From Abelmoschus esculentus (taxonomy: Eukaryota > Streptophyta > Magnoliopsida > Malvales > Malvaceae), in assembly GCA_035048815.1 (NCBI GenBank), contig JAUCBN010000020.1:4099501-4163500 (forward strand): DNA of 64,000 nt. The letters run 5' to 3'. Made by a program: the position numbers and the translations under genes. A model generated the notes under the pieces. It saw only the letters and a list, made by a program, of their open reading frames with translations. It did not search any database and had not been told where the DNA came from. Every line of letters begins with the position of its first letter. The first letter of the stretch is position 1. Positions 11,985 through 22,479 of this stretch are shown here, in pieces.

Positions 11985-11990
11985 AAAACT

Positions 11991-13317
11991 TGTCGCATGT
12001 CAAAAGTGCGCGTTCAGTGCAAGTGGACATATCGCAAGTAATAAGTGATAAGTATATTATCGAGTTATCGTCTCCTCAGGGACCGGTATACTTAAAATGT
12101 TCTCTTCACCTCCTTGTTCTGTAGAAAGATAAAAACACAAATGAGTTGATTTGATTTATCTAAACTAAAATAACTAAGATAACAGTAAAAGATTGAAATA
12201 GTAGAGAGAGATGGGCTAGGATCCAGTTGCGTTGTATTGTGGAATTGATTGACTTGTCTCCATCCAATGCAATCGTATATCACTGCCTCGGCAGCACTGC
12301 AGTTTTACTTCCTGGGCAGCGATAACACTGTCTGCCGCGGCAATCCCTTGCTCGTGGGCAGACTTTACCAAAGTTCGGCAAAGTGTCCTTGAATGACTCC
12401 GCTTATCCCTAAGTCAGAGTGCTGTTGATGACTAGTCCTTGATGATACCTCCCGGCGTGAACCAATTATACTCACCAACCAATCTCACACTTCTTTTAGC
12501 CGCTAAAACTCTTAACCTATCCCTAGGCCGAGTTAGTATTTCGCGATTGAAACACCGTACTTATCCCTTTCGTGAATCTAACACTCCCGAGCTTAGATAA
12601 ATGGATGATCACAATATCCTCTCCCGAGCTCAATTGTGAAACAAGGAATAACAAAAGATAAGCAAACCTTGATAATCTTTATTGCATTGAATAAAAGACA
12701 AAGTACAATCTCCTCTCACAAATACTCTACAACCTTCACCTAATCCCTAAGAAGGTTTAAAACATGATGGAGAGGAAAGAAACAAGAGTAGAAGTCGGCT
12801 CTCTCCCTAGGTATTTCGTGTATTGTACATTGGGTGGCTAGGTCTTTATATAGGCTAGACCTAAGGCAAACCTTTCCTAAGTAGAATACAACTTGGAGTA
12901 GGGAACAAGTCAAGTACATAATAATAATATATTTCCAAGTTTATATTCGGCGAAGGGGCTTTCCCGCGTGGTCTTCCTTTGGGCTTTTCCTTGTGCTAGC
13001 CAGCTCCGATTCATGGGCTTCAAGTCCAGATACGTTCCTTGGATTTTTGTCTTTCCATCGCCTATACTCTTGCTTCCTGTCTTTCTGCTGTTGCCTCGGC
13101 AACAGGTCCTGCCTCGGCCTTGTCTCTGCCGCGGCACTGGTTCTCTTGCACAGATATGAAAACGCAGTAAAACGTGCCTCTTTCTGTAAATATTACCTAT
13201 ATGAGTATACTTCTAAATATATTACATTGAGTGCATGCATTGGTCCAAGTGGGTGTATATTTGGTAATTAATGCCCATAAAAGGAGTAAAAAGTGATAGT
13301 GTGTTGAGCACTTATCA
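11991..13317 (-). repeat. 5' LTR of element A2
   Basis: This 1327 bp LTR starts TGTCGCATGTC and ends GAGCACTTATCA on the plus strand. It is followed by the target duplication GTTGG (13318-13322). It contains the TATA box on the minus strand at about 12844-12851, and TGCCNNGGCA at 12284, 12333, 13092 and 13127. Confidence 0.92.
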
Positions 13318-14274
13318 GTTGGCGAGATTATCCTAAGGGAAATTCACGAGTGCGGTAAGAAAGATAGGGGACCATTGTATTTCCCTTGCTTGATTACGGG
13401 TTTATGTGTTTCTGCAGGTGTACCCATCGAAGAAACAGATGAATACACACCCCCACGACGAGGATGGACCAGGGATTTCTGTCACAAAGTCATACAAATC
13501 ACTCAAGCAGAGCCTGTCCAAGCAACACCGCAGCAGTTCACTGCCGATACTGCTGCCGGGGCCCAGTACACGAAAGACAAGCCTGGTACTGCCCACACCT
13601 CTGCCGCAGCAGACCCGTACCAAGAGATCTTGCAACGGATGGCAGCAATGGACCTTAGACAACAAAGGTACATGGAGTACCAAAGGGATTTCAATGGCAC
13701 TCTAGCCCAGATGATGTTGCACGCTTTCCCGTACCAAGGAGTACAATTCCCGGAGTTCCCAAGCAACATGTTCGTCACAGCCGCACCTTACACCGAAACT
13801 ACACTATCCCTGGGAGAACCAAGGCCATTCTTCCATGCGGACCCTCAGCCCCAATACCAGGCTTCCGGCCCATCTAGGGCGGTAGATTCTGCCGCGGCCT
13901 CGTCTGTCAGCAGAAGGCCATCCAAGCGAAGGGCCATTTTCAGCACTCCACCCCGATCACCAATTATCATGGGCAGTCTATCCGCCGAGATAGATGCCTA
14001 TGTGCACCAAAGCTCCACTGCCGCCGGCCCAAGTACACACCACACTGGAGGAGCAACAGTAATGGGAGGAGGAACGAACGTAATGATCACCGAAGAGATG
14101 GCTGATGTAGAAGAAGGAGAGGAGGTAGAGGCTCCAATGCGAAGGACACCACCCACTCGAGTCCAACCGCCCCGGCAAGCAAAGACGCAACCATCGCCTT
14201 CACCAAGGATAAAGCATTTGGCATCAAGGCCACGGAGGAAAATTGTTACAAGCAGCTCTTCGGAGTCGCTTTAA
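13318..14274 (+). pseudogene. ORF2 (Transposase_32-type) of A1, 3' part
   Basis: The frame resumes after A2 at VGEIILREIHECGKKDRG and stays open to the stop at 14272-14274. The tail contains MAAMDLRQQRYMEYQ, a run with SRRPSKRRAIFSTPP, an acidic stretch MADVEEGEEVE and a basic serine-rich end. It is collinear with A2 ORF2 and extends past the A2 stop at 7489. The conserved HECG...LYFPCLITGLC segment is also recognisable in family B ORF2 at lower similarity. Confidence 0.82.
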
Positions 14275-14376
14275 ATTCGTTGTTCTTTATTCAAATATTA
14301 ATTACTTTTACTGTTTTTATTTGTTGTTTATTATATTCATATTTTGTTTTGCCGCCTACTTCATCAAATATAAAAA

Positions 14377-14411
14377 ATTGAGGACAATGCTTGGTTTGAG
14401 TTTGGGGGTGG
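14377..14411 (+). other. Internal hairpin plus polypurine module (A1)
   Basis: ATTG-AGGA-CAAT is followed by GAGTTTGGGGGTGG about 100 bp after the ORF2 stop. The A2 copy has a longer stem (six pairs), so this one has probably lost pairs. It lies 0.8 kb before the 3' LTR. Confidence 0.6.
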
Positions 14412-14759
14412 CTACTCACTGCCAAGGCAGCAATCTACTGTCGCGGCCTTACCAAAAAGGGAGTATTCCAGTGATTTCTTTTTAAATTTTTATGCTCCCT
14501 GCCTTACTTGAATTTACTGCCTACACTTTTGCAATACTCATCATCAGTATTGCCTTAGTTTATTCTTTAAGGCTATAGAAATCTTTCTCCTTACCATGTT
14601 TAGGTTCTGTCAAGAGGGCTTAACCTTAGGATGCTTAAGGATGAAAACTTAGAAGCTTACTGTAGGAAGAACTTTAAACTTTAAACACTTTTGGGACTTG
14701 TTGGATTATAGGAATTCTTTTAATAAACTTAGGTGATAAAGACTTAGATTTTTGAAAAG

Positions 14760-14920
14760 TAACTAGAGGTGCCTACCACCGGTCTAGAATGTCGCTTCTT
14801 CATGCTAGAGGTGCCCGAAATTGGCTCTAGTATGTTTTAAGGAATATTAAAAAGAAAGAAGGAATTTAGTGAAAAGAAAAACACAAGTCTTTGAGGTGCT
14901 CGAAACCGGCTCAAGATTTG
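14760..14920 (+). repeat. Array of three short stem-loops (A1)
   Basis: Units near 14764, 14806 and 14893 have outer arms CTAGAG/TCTAG, CTAGAG/CTCTAG and TTGAG/CTCAA around GTGCCCGAAA-type centres. They are collinear with the A2 array at 6765-6910, in a region without ORFs. Confidence 0.58.
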
Positions 14921-15143
14921 GAGTTTGAAAAAGAAGAGAACAACTTAACCAATGTCTATTTGTCTTGAACTTAGAGTTTATCTAAGAAAGCCTTTAATCA
15001 ACTTGTCCACAAAAACGCACACACTCACACACTATCTAAGTAACCGAATGGTTAAGGCTTAAGAATAGGCCTAGTTATGGTGGGGAGAATAGATGGACAT
15101 GTAAGACCAAGAGAGAGTAGAGTTCGGCAAATTGATGGTTTGC

Positions 15144-15181
15144 ATTGCTTGAGGACAAGCAATAGTTCGAGTTTGGGGGTG
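15144..15181 (+). other. Polypurine tract with AGGA-loop hairpin (A1, LTR edge)
   Basis: ATTGCTTG (15144-15151), loop AGGA, CAAGCAAT (15156-15163) form a perfect eight-pair stem. GAGTTTGGGGGTG (15169-15181) follows and abuts the 3' LTR at 15182. The G-run is the plus-strand primer; the hairpin is conserved in families B and C. Confidence 0.8.
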
Positions 15182-16509
15182 TGATAAGTGCTCAACACAC
15201 TATCACTTTTTACTCCTTTTAAGGGCATTAATCATCAAATATACACCCACTCGGACCAATGCATGTCCTTAATGTGATATATTTAGAAGTTATACTCATA
15301 TAGATACTATTTACAGAAAAAGGCACATTTTACTGCGTTTTCATATCTGTGCAGGAGAACCAGTGCCGCGGCAGGGACAAGGCCTAGGCAGGAACTAATG
15401 CCGAGGCAGCATCAGAAAGACAGGAAGCAAGACTATAGGCGATGGAAAGATAAAAATCCAAGGAACGTGTCTGGACTTGAAGCCCATGAATTGGAGCTGG
15501 CTAGCACAAGGAAAAGCCCAAAAGAAGATCACGCGGGAAAACCCCTTAGCCGAATATAAACTTGGAAATATATTATTATTATGTACTTGACTTGTTCCCT
15601 ACTCCAAGTTGTATTCTACTTAGGAAAGGTTTGCCCTAGGTCTAGCCTATATAAGGACCTAGCCACCCAATGTACAATAGACGGAAATACCTAGGGAGAG
15701 AACCGATTATATTCTTGTTTTCTTCTCCTCCATTATGTTCTAAACCTTCTTAGGGATTAGGTGAAGGTTATCGAGTATTTGTGAGAGGAGATTGTACTTT
15801 GTCTTTGATTCAATGCAATAAAGTTATCAAGGTTTGCTTATCCTTTGTTATTCCTTGTTTTCACAATTGAGCTCGGGAGAGGATATTGTGAATCATCTAT
15901 TTATCTAAGCTCGGGAGAGTTAGATTCACGAAAGGGGTAAGTACGGTATTTCAATCGCGAAATAATAACTCGGCCTAGGGATAGGTTAAGAGTTTCAGCG
16001 GCTAAAAGAAGTTTGAGATTGGTTGGTGAGTACAATTGGTTCACGCCGGGAGGTATCATCAAGGACTAGTCATCAACAGCACTCTGACTTAGGGATAAGC
16101 GGAGTCATCCAAGGACACTTTGCCGAACTTTGGTAAAGTCTGCCCACGAGCAAGGGATTGCCGCGGCAGATAGTATTGTTGCTGCCAAGGCAGTAAACTG
16201 CAGTGCTGCCGAGGCAGTGATATACGATTGCATTGGACAGAGACAAGTCAATCAAATCCACAATACCACGCAACTGGATCCTAGCCCATCTCTTTCTACT
16301 ATTTCAACTCTTTATTTTTATTTAGTTATTTTAGTTTAGATAAATAAAATCAACTCACTTGTGTTCTTTACTTTTCTACAAAATAAGAAGGTGAAGAAAG
16401 CATATTAAGTATATCGGTCCCTGAGGAGACGATAACTCGATAAAATACTTATCACTTATTACTTGCGATGTGTCCACTTGCACTAAACGCGCACTTTTGA
16501 CACGCGACA
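15182..16509 (+). repeat. 3' LTR of element A1
   Basis: It is 1328 bp, the same length as the 5' LTR. The TATA box is at 15648-15655 and AATAAA at 15817-15822. TGCCNNGGCA occurs at 15364, 15399, 16159 and near 16191 and 16206. It is followed by GGTGC (16510-16514), the right target-site copy. Confidence 0.93.
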
Positions 16510-16866
16510 GGTGCTATGTGAGATTTTTATGGGGCTTGGATGTTTTTTTACTCTTTTGTTATAAAGCATTTTGTATATTTGTGTGTGTTGTATTAAGAGG
16601 ATCTGATTTCAATATCTATATCGATTAATTGGTTAGATTTAAAAGAATATATGAGTACAAATCTTAGCTATTGTATATATGTTTAATTCAAAATTTTATT
16701 TTGAGAAAGTCTTGTTGCATTGATGGCTCAACCAACCATTATTGTCTTTACCCTAAATTGTTTGAATGTGTTATATGCATTTTTCTTAGATTTGGATATA
16801 TTTAAAGTTTATGAGGAAGTTTATGAGGAAGTGGACAAGTGTGTTGATCTTATGGTTCATGAATAA
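16510..16866 (+). repeat. Family D repeat, right fragment
   Basis: Continues the sequence interrupted at 147. It matches 52022-52350 closely, including GGTGCTATGTGAGATTTTTA. It stops at a junction with family C sequence at about 16867, where both sides contain AATAAA-GATAAAA-like text, so the breakpoint has microhomology. No gene is seen. Confidence 0.75.
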
Positions 16867-16949
16867 AGATAAAAACAATAGTAAATGAAAATATAAAGAA
16901 AACATATGGAGGGTCGTTTCCGATATTTCTTATAGTCCATCTGCACCCT

Positions 16950-18195
16950 CTATCGACTGATAATTCTGCCCCAAAAGGGTTGGGCCAAAATGAGTACGGA
17001 TATTCCCCTTTGCATTATCATGGTGGAGGTGTCTTTCTTTCGTGTTCTCTTGTAATCCATGCATATCCTCCACCTTGGTATTGTTCCTGAAGGCATAAAT
17101 AAATTATTAGAAAAAAATATATCAACATCCAACCATTTAATTACCTCATTGTCGTTAACTTCCATCATAGTTGGATTTAGCCTTCGTTGTCGTGGCAATT
17201 GCTGTGCTAGCCAATTGCCGTGGCAATCTTTTGCCAAAATTCTGTGTAAATCAAGTAAAGGTTCTTTTTTCTCGAAGTCTTCAAGACTCAACCCACCGTG
17301 TTCTTTAAGATTCTCAAACATCTCCATCAGTAGAGATGTTGGTGTGGCACTAAGATTAGATGGAATTACCAAAGATAAATTATCGTCTCCCAAACAATCA
17401 TACCCTATTTGTGATGGCTTCAAATCTTGTAACGTTGAATCCGCGGAAGATACCTGCAATGGAAGAGGTGAGTTTTTAAAGAATTCAAAAGGTTTAATCA
17501 TCACCTTCTCGTATTCCATTATCAAGGCACCGTCATCTCTTTGATCGAGCATGTCGTCATGTAATTACCCAAGCAACTGTGAGTAAGAGTAATCCTCAGA
17601 TTCCTTCTTTAGCATCAGTGTTGATGTAATATCCTGGGAATCAGACTCCTCAGAATTTGTTGTAGCATCACTCTCCTCGGCCTCATTGAATGGTATCGTG
17701 ACATTACCATGTTCAAGCTTCTCCATTACCGTGGCAATTATTTCTGTAGACTCATCCAACGTTGAGCAGTTTTCCTCATCAACATGCTCTGGACTCGGAG
17801 GTTCCGGAATTTCCTCTTTGTCTTCCAGTGTTGGGATTTCAGTATCCCTAAAGAATTGATTGTTGGGGCATGTTATCCATGACATATATGGATCCCCTTA
17901 ATTGATCTTCCGAATCCCCTATTGATGCATCTAACTCAATTTTCCTCGCATCCAAGGACTTTATTTGATCTTGCAACTTCTCTATTAACCATGAATAATT
18001 TTGTTGTTGGTTCCATCTTTGGTCCTCCATGTGGCCATATGTTCCAGCATTGTACGGGCAATTATTAAGCGAATGATTTTCTCCACAATAAGAACAAAAA
18101 ATTGCTATGGCATGAACTTGGTGGGTTGCTCTTGGTTGGCATAGGTAATAATCAAGAAATTCTTGATTGGATCGATTCATATATTCCAACATCAA
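16950..18195 (-). pseudogene. Gag/RT remnant of family C, copy 1
   Basis: Minus-strand reading: a zinc knuckle CSYCGENHSLNNC near 18090; acidic linker segments (EIPEPPSPEHVDEENC); KPFEFFKNSPLPLQV; and the start of an Athila-type RT (RRLNPTMMEVNDNEVIKWLDVD), then ICMDYKRTRKKD, which resembles the C-I/M-DYRKLN motif. No catalytic RT core, RNase H or integrase follows. Copy 2 (33013-34000) has the same truncation, so the deletion predates the duplication. Confidence 0.6.
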
Positions 18196-18349
18196 CTCCC
18201 GAACAGATTTCTTTCTATCGTTCTGTATCTCGAAGTTCCTTCAACTTGATGTATGCCTAAATTTTTTTTTAAAAAAAATAAAAAAAAAAATAAGTTAGTA
18301 ACAATAATAAAAAAATGCAAGAAACTAAAAACAAAGATGCTATTGTCAA

Positions 18350-18367
18350 TCCCCGACAATGGCGCCA
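18350..18367 (-). other. Primer-binding site, family C
   Basis: TCCCCGACAATGGCGCCA on the plus strand lies six bases before the LTR at 18374. This is the tRNA-Asp-like site in minus orientation. Copy 2 has it at 34240-34257. Confidence 0.72.
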
Positions 18368-18373
18368 AAAACT

Positions 18374-19583
18374 TGTTGCGTGTTTTAAGTGTTTGCAAAT
18401 ACGTGCAAGTGTACACATTTCAAGTTATAGTATAGAAAGATATCGTTTCTATAGGGATTGGTGCTTCTTCCGGAATCTAATTTCTTGCACTAAAAATAAA
18501 GACACAGATGTTCATAGAATTGATATTTAATTGAAATTAAATAATAAAATAAATAAGTAAAATAAATTGGAGCAATCGATAAGAGAAATGAGGCTGGGTT
18601 ATTCCAAATTATGGAATGACTGTCGAATGATTTCTTCTTTGTAAGTGGGTGCTCGCACCACCCAACTTGTTCCGGCAATTGGGTTCAATCAATTGCTTAT
18701 GTCATTTCTTCGAGTTGCCAGTTCATAGATTGTTTGGGCAATTGCGATGAGGGAATTGCTCGGGCAATTAGGGCGACTATCCTTAAGGTTCGGCAAAGCG
18801 TAGCTTCTATTAGCCGTTGAAATCCTGCACTTATCCCTAAGCCGGATTAGTTCTTTCGCACTTGGATCGAACCATACCTATTTCGTGAATCCAATCCTCC
18901 CGAATCTGGATAAATAAGTCGTTTATCGAGGTCCTCTCCCGATTCTCTCGCAAACAAATTAAATGCCAAGAATAGGTAAACCTTAATTAAGAACACACAT
19001 AAAAGCTTTGATAAAATTCAAATGAAATCAAACCATAGAACAAAATAACCCAAGCCACTTTAAATCAGTTTATGGCTGGGCAAAACATCCAACAATATTC
19101 TCTCATCACTCGAGTAAAACAAGAAAACAAGAAGGAAAATTCAGCAGTCCCTTTGTGTCAATCTCTCCCACGATCGGCTCACCTCTTCTTGACGCCATGC
19201 TCTTCCTTTTATAGGAGAAATCTAGGTTGACTTAGATAACAAGGTGAGGTTGAATTGGAAATATTCATAAATAATATTTCCATTATTTATTTGATTCCCA
19301 TTATCTCTTTCATTTTTTGCTTTATTCTCCAATTCTTTCCATGTCTTCTCCATTAATCTTTTCTTTCCCAAATCGATAGCTCCTCATCAAGGAAGGAATC
19401 CTGCGAACATGGAAATAAACTACAATAGTATCCTTTTCCACAAAATTCAACCAACTAAGGAATTAAAGTGAAAACCAAGGAAATAATGCATGAAAATAAT
19501 AAAATACAACTAATTATATGCTTAAGTATAACAATAATATTGAGTAAAAGGGTAATAAAAACAATAATTTTGAACACTCGTCA
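18374..19583 (-). repeat. Family C LTR, middle copy
   Basis: Starts TGTTGCGTGTTTTAAG and ends GAACACTCGTCA. It aligns along its length with 34264-35474. It is bordered by a PBS at left and a polypurine module at right, so it serves as 5' LTR for the left internal piece and 3' LTR for the right one. Confidence 0.82.
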
Positions 19584-19621
19584 CACCCCCAAACTCGAAT
19601 TATTGCTTGTCCTCAAGCAAT
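19584..19621 (-). other. Polypurine tract with AGGA-loop hairpin (family C, LTR edge)
   Basis: On the minus strand, ATTGCTTG-AGGA-CAAGCAAT (19602-19621) forms a perfect eight-pair stem, then GAGTTTGGGGGTG abuts the LTR. It is identical in stem to A1, although the LTRs of the two families are unrelated by eye. Confidence 0.78.
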
Positions 19622-19956
19622 GCAAACCTAACAATTAATTGCCAAGGCATCCAATCTTCACAGACATGCTTTGAAATTTAACTTCCAACCTCACAACCGG
19701 GGCACAAAGTATGATCACCTTTAAATTTTTCGAAAAGCAAAGAAATTTTCCAGAATTAAACTATAATGCTCGTGACAAAGTGTGTGTAGTTGTGTACAAG
19801 TCAATTTTTAAGATTCTATGTGAAAAAAAGGTTTTAACAATAATTGCCTGGGCATAAATCTTTAATCTCACTAGAGTCAGTTTCGGGCACCTCTAGCAAT
19901 TAAGCAATTCCTTTAATTTTATCAACTAAGGTCAATTTCGGGCACCTCTAGTGATT
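19622..19956 (-). other. Family C 3' noncoding region, left of element B
   Basis: No ORF. It holds two GCACCTCTAG stem-loop units (near 19870 and 19925) like those of family A, and TGCCAAGGCA (19640) and TGCCTGGGCA (19845). Its last bases TGATT (19952-19956) are the left target copy of element B. The region resumes at 31796. Confidence 0.65.
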
Positions 19957-21455
19957 CGGTCTGTTCTGTGTAGTGCTATAAATGATGTATGTGAACACAC
20001 ATATATGTGCAAGTATACACAGTCATACAAGTAATAATAGGGTGAGTGAGTATCGTTCCCACGAGGATCTCTGGTAAAGTGCGCATTCAAATTTGTCAAG
20101 GCAAAAAGGTGTCACTAACTAAAAAGGAAAAATAAGGGTAAGATATAAACAAGAGAAAATTGATATGTACGGTGAAGTGTTATGTAGAAATGCAATGGCA
20201 AATCTAGAATGCAAGCAACTAAAATATTCCATGGCAAAATGGTTTGGATGATGATGGCAAGGTGGATGTATGGTGGTGGTGAAAGTGTTAAGCAGTGTGA
20301 TTGCAAGATAACAAGTAAAACGAAAAAAGCAGTTTGTAAATGCGGAGGCAAAAACAGGATGCATGAACACGTTAAACAATATATTGTACTTTTCCTCTAT
20401 TAATGAACTCTCTTGGGAATGAATGGTAGTGACTTCTATGGTTTCTTAACCCTTACCCCTACCTAACATATAGCTGCTACGGTGTATACCTACTCGACAG
20501 AGGTTTCTAAAGTATTCCCGCTCTTTCGAGTCATAGGAACCTGATAGACTAAAATGTCATGGCATCTCGTGTCACTCGAGTAGCACTAGCCTATCGACGA
20601 AGCACACTCCTTTTAGTAGTTGAAGCCTTCACCTACGCCTCTTTCGAGTGCTCTAGGATCCAAATAGGCTCTATTTGCATTCTAGAACCCATTGCTCACG
20701 TATATCCTCCCTTAGCTCCTTTAGGATGATCTAAGGATCTATAGCCACGCCTCTTTCGAGTGCTCTAGCATGTACCTAAACACGGGACACTTTCGTGCCT
20801 CTTACAATGCCTAAATAATTATCAACAATGAGCAAAGCAAATATACAAACACATAGAAGGCAATATATTAAATAGAAATAAAAGATAATCATCCACAAAA
20901 GCAACCACATAAACAAAGCTTACATGGTGGAGCTAAATGTTAAGAAATATCAACCACATAATTTTTAAACATCTAACAATCATCCTCATGAAAATATAAA
21001 AGAAACAAAGCAAGGAAGGAGGACTAGAAGACACCCTCGGTGTGCACAGCCGTCGGCTCTTCAACCACCATGAGACGCCTTGGTGTGCTAGCCTCTTTTG
21101 GGTGCCTAGCCCACCACTCCCTTCGAGCTCTATCAATGAAGGTCCTCTTGGCCGGAGTTTGGAGGAGAAAGGTGGGAGCTTTCCACCGCCGCAAAACCGC
21201 TCCAAAGGTCCTTCTGCGAATGCCATGAAAAATTACCTCAACTTCCATTTTTGCTTTACCTGCACAACACAACTGAAAAGAACTACCTTTCCCATTAAAT
21301 AGCACCTATTACCACATAAAAATACCAAGCCATATCTAGAAGACTAAATGCAATGTCATGAACCTAAATGCAACTAAATGAACCTATATGAGCCTAAAGA
21401 CATTCAATAACTTAAGTAAAAAGGCCAAAAATATAGCCTTTTTGCGGAGTTATCA
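19957..21455 (-). repeat. 3' LTR of element B
   Basis: 1499 bp, ending TTTGCGGAGTTATCA. The first base is C where the other copy has T. It lacks about 350 bp present in the right LTR (about 31195-31548). Small ORFs in it, on both strands, are not coding. Confidence 0.85.
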
Positions 21456-21493
21456 CACCCCCAAACTTAATCTATTGCTTGTCCTCAAGGAAT
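21456..21493 (-). other. Polypurine tract with AGGA-loop hairpin (element B, LTR edge)
   Basis: Minus strand: CCTTG-AGGA-CAAGC hairpin (stem with one mismatch when extended), then AAGTTTGGGGGTG next to the LTR. Same design as in families A and C. Confidence 0.75.
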
Positions 21494-22356
21494 GGATAGT
21501 AGGTAGCAGAGAAGAAATGTCATAACAAAGTTCAAGAACTAGGCAAGTAGATGGTCAGAGTTTCAGCCCTCAGAAAATGTCATGGCATAAACATATAAGA
21601 CTCGAGGAAATTTCAAGAACACTACCCTCGGATAAGGTCAAATGCGAGTTTGTGTGTGCATGAGTGAGTGTATCTAATCTATGCTTAGTCGAGTTAGAAA
21701 AATTCTAAGGAATGTTAACTATCCTAGCAAGCATGTTTTCCCCTATTTACGCACAATTTACTACTCCCCATATATTTAAATTTTTTTATACATATGCACG
21801 ACATAGTGTTACGAGAGGAGCCAGCCTGTCACACTACCTTCTACTCATGCCATAGCTGCCATTTATTTAAAAGCAGTATCCAGGCAATGCCATGACAAGT
21901 TATAAGTGTAGTGGCACCCTATGCATCTTTTAGTAACTCATATCCACATGGAAATGCCATGGCATAGCGGAATATCTCTCTACAGAAATGTCCAGGCATT
22001 TATTCAAATCTTTCAATACTAACTAAGGGGGATTCTATATTAACAAGTAAATTCATTAAGACATGCAGGCTAATTAAGTTTTCATTCTATAAAAATTTCG
22101 TAACTTCCCTAAGCATGGAAGACATACACTCGTGTAACAATAAGATAAACACAATCACCAAGTCCTAGAACAGGTTCTATCCACATCTCAAGTCATGCAT
22201 ATTCAATTCAAGCATTGGCCATATAAGGAATATCATCATCGGGCATCACAAACTATAATCCTATAAACTTGACCTTAAACTTGTACAAATGTCATGAAAT
22301 TTTTCTACAACTACTGCTATCATACACATACAAATGAAGTAGAGAACGATACCTCC
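21494..22356 (-). other. Element B noncoding region between polypurine modules
   Basis: About 860 bp without a credible ORF. It has TGCCATGGCA at 21955-21964 and several one-mismatch versions such as TGCCATGACA near 21888. The CTAGAG stem-loops of families A and C are not obvious here. Confidence 0.55.
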
Positions 22357-22388
22357 CCCAAACTTGAGGCAAGCATTGTCCTCAATGC
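22357..22388 (-). other. Internal hairpin plus polypurine module (element B)
   Basis: Minus strand: GCATTG-AGGA-CAATGC (22373-22388, perfect six pairs), then CAAGTTTGGGGGAGG. It lies about 0.9 kb upstream of the LTR-edge copy and about 100 bp beyond the end of ORF2. Confidence 0.68.
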
Positions 22389-22479
22389 AACTAGAAAAAA
22401 AAAAACTAAGTAAAATGCCATGCAATGAAATGCAATGCAATGTAATTTACCTTGGCTAAGTTGGTGGTGTGGTGGCAAT

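Larger units (their letters stand above)
5178..13317 (-). mobile_element. Non-autonomous Athila-like retrotransposon A2, nested in A1 ORF2
   Basis: This 8.14 kb element is the same family as A1 but in the opposite orientation. Its LTRs are 5178-6497 (3' LTR) and 11991-13317 (5' LTR). A perfect 5-bp target duplication GTTGG flanks it. Inside, on the minus strand, are a PBS, gag-protease, ORF2 and a polypurine tract, again with no RT, RNase H or integrase. Because it sits in ORF2 of A1, it is younger than A1. It shows which A1 lesions are private: for example, it keeps CGA where A1 ORF2 has TGA. Confidence 0.93.
148..16509 (+). mobile_element. Non-autonomous Athila-like LTR retrotransposon A1 (host of A2)
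   Basis: A1 has paired LTRs of 1328 bp (148-1475 and 15182-16509), a primer-binding site at 1482, gag-protease at 1579-4121, a Transposase_32-type ORF2 split at 5177/13318, and a polypurine tract ending at 15181. Without the nested A2 it is about 8.2 kb. No reverse transcriptase, RNase H or integrase is present in either A1 or A2, so transposition would need enzymes in trans. It interrupts a family D repeat, and the empty site survives near 52020. The two LTRs differ by a few percent by eye, implying an old insertion. Gag and the DLG-type protease place it near Ty3/gypsy Athila; the family assignment is inference from those domains. Confidence 0.9.

Noticed and set aside
20115..20403. ORFs on both strands at about 20115-20403 and again at 30104-30392
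   Set aside because: They lie in the two LTRs of element B. Duplication of the ORF only reflects the LTR pair.
21024..21305. Overlapping ORFs of 62-97 residues near 21024 and 31028
   Set aside because: Also inside the element B LTRs, open in several frames because of a local GC-richer patch.
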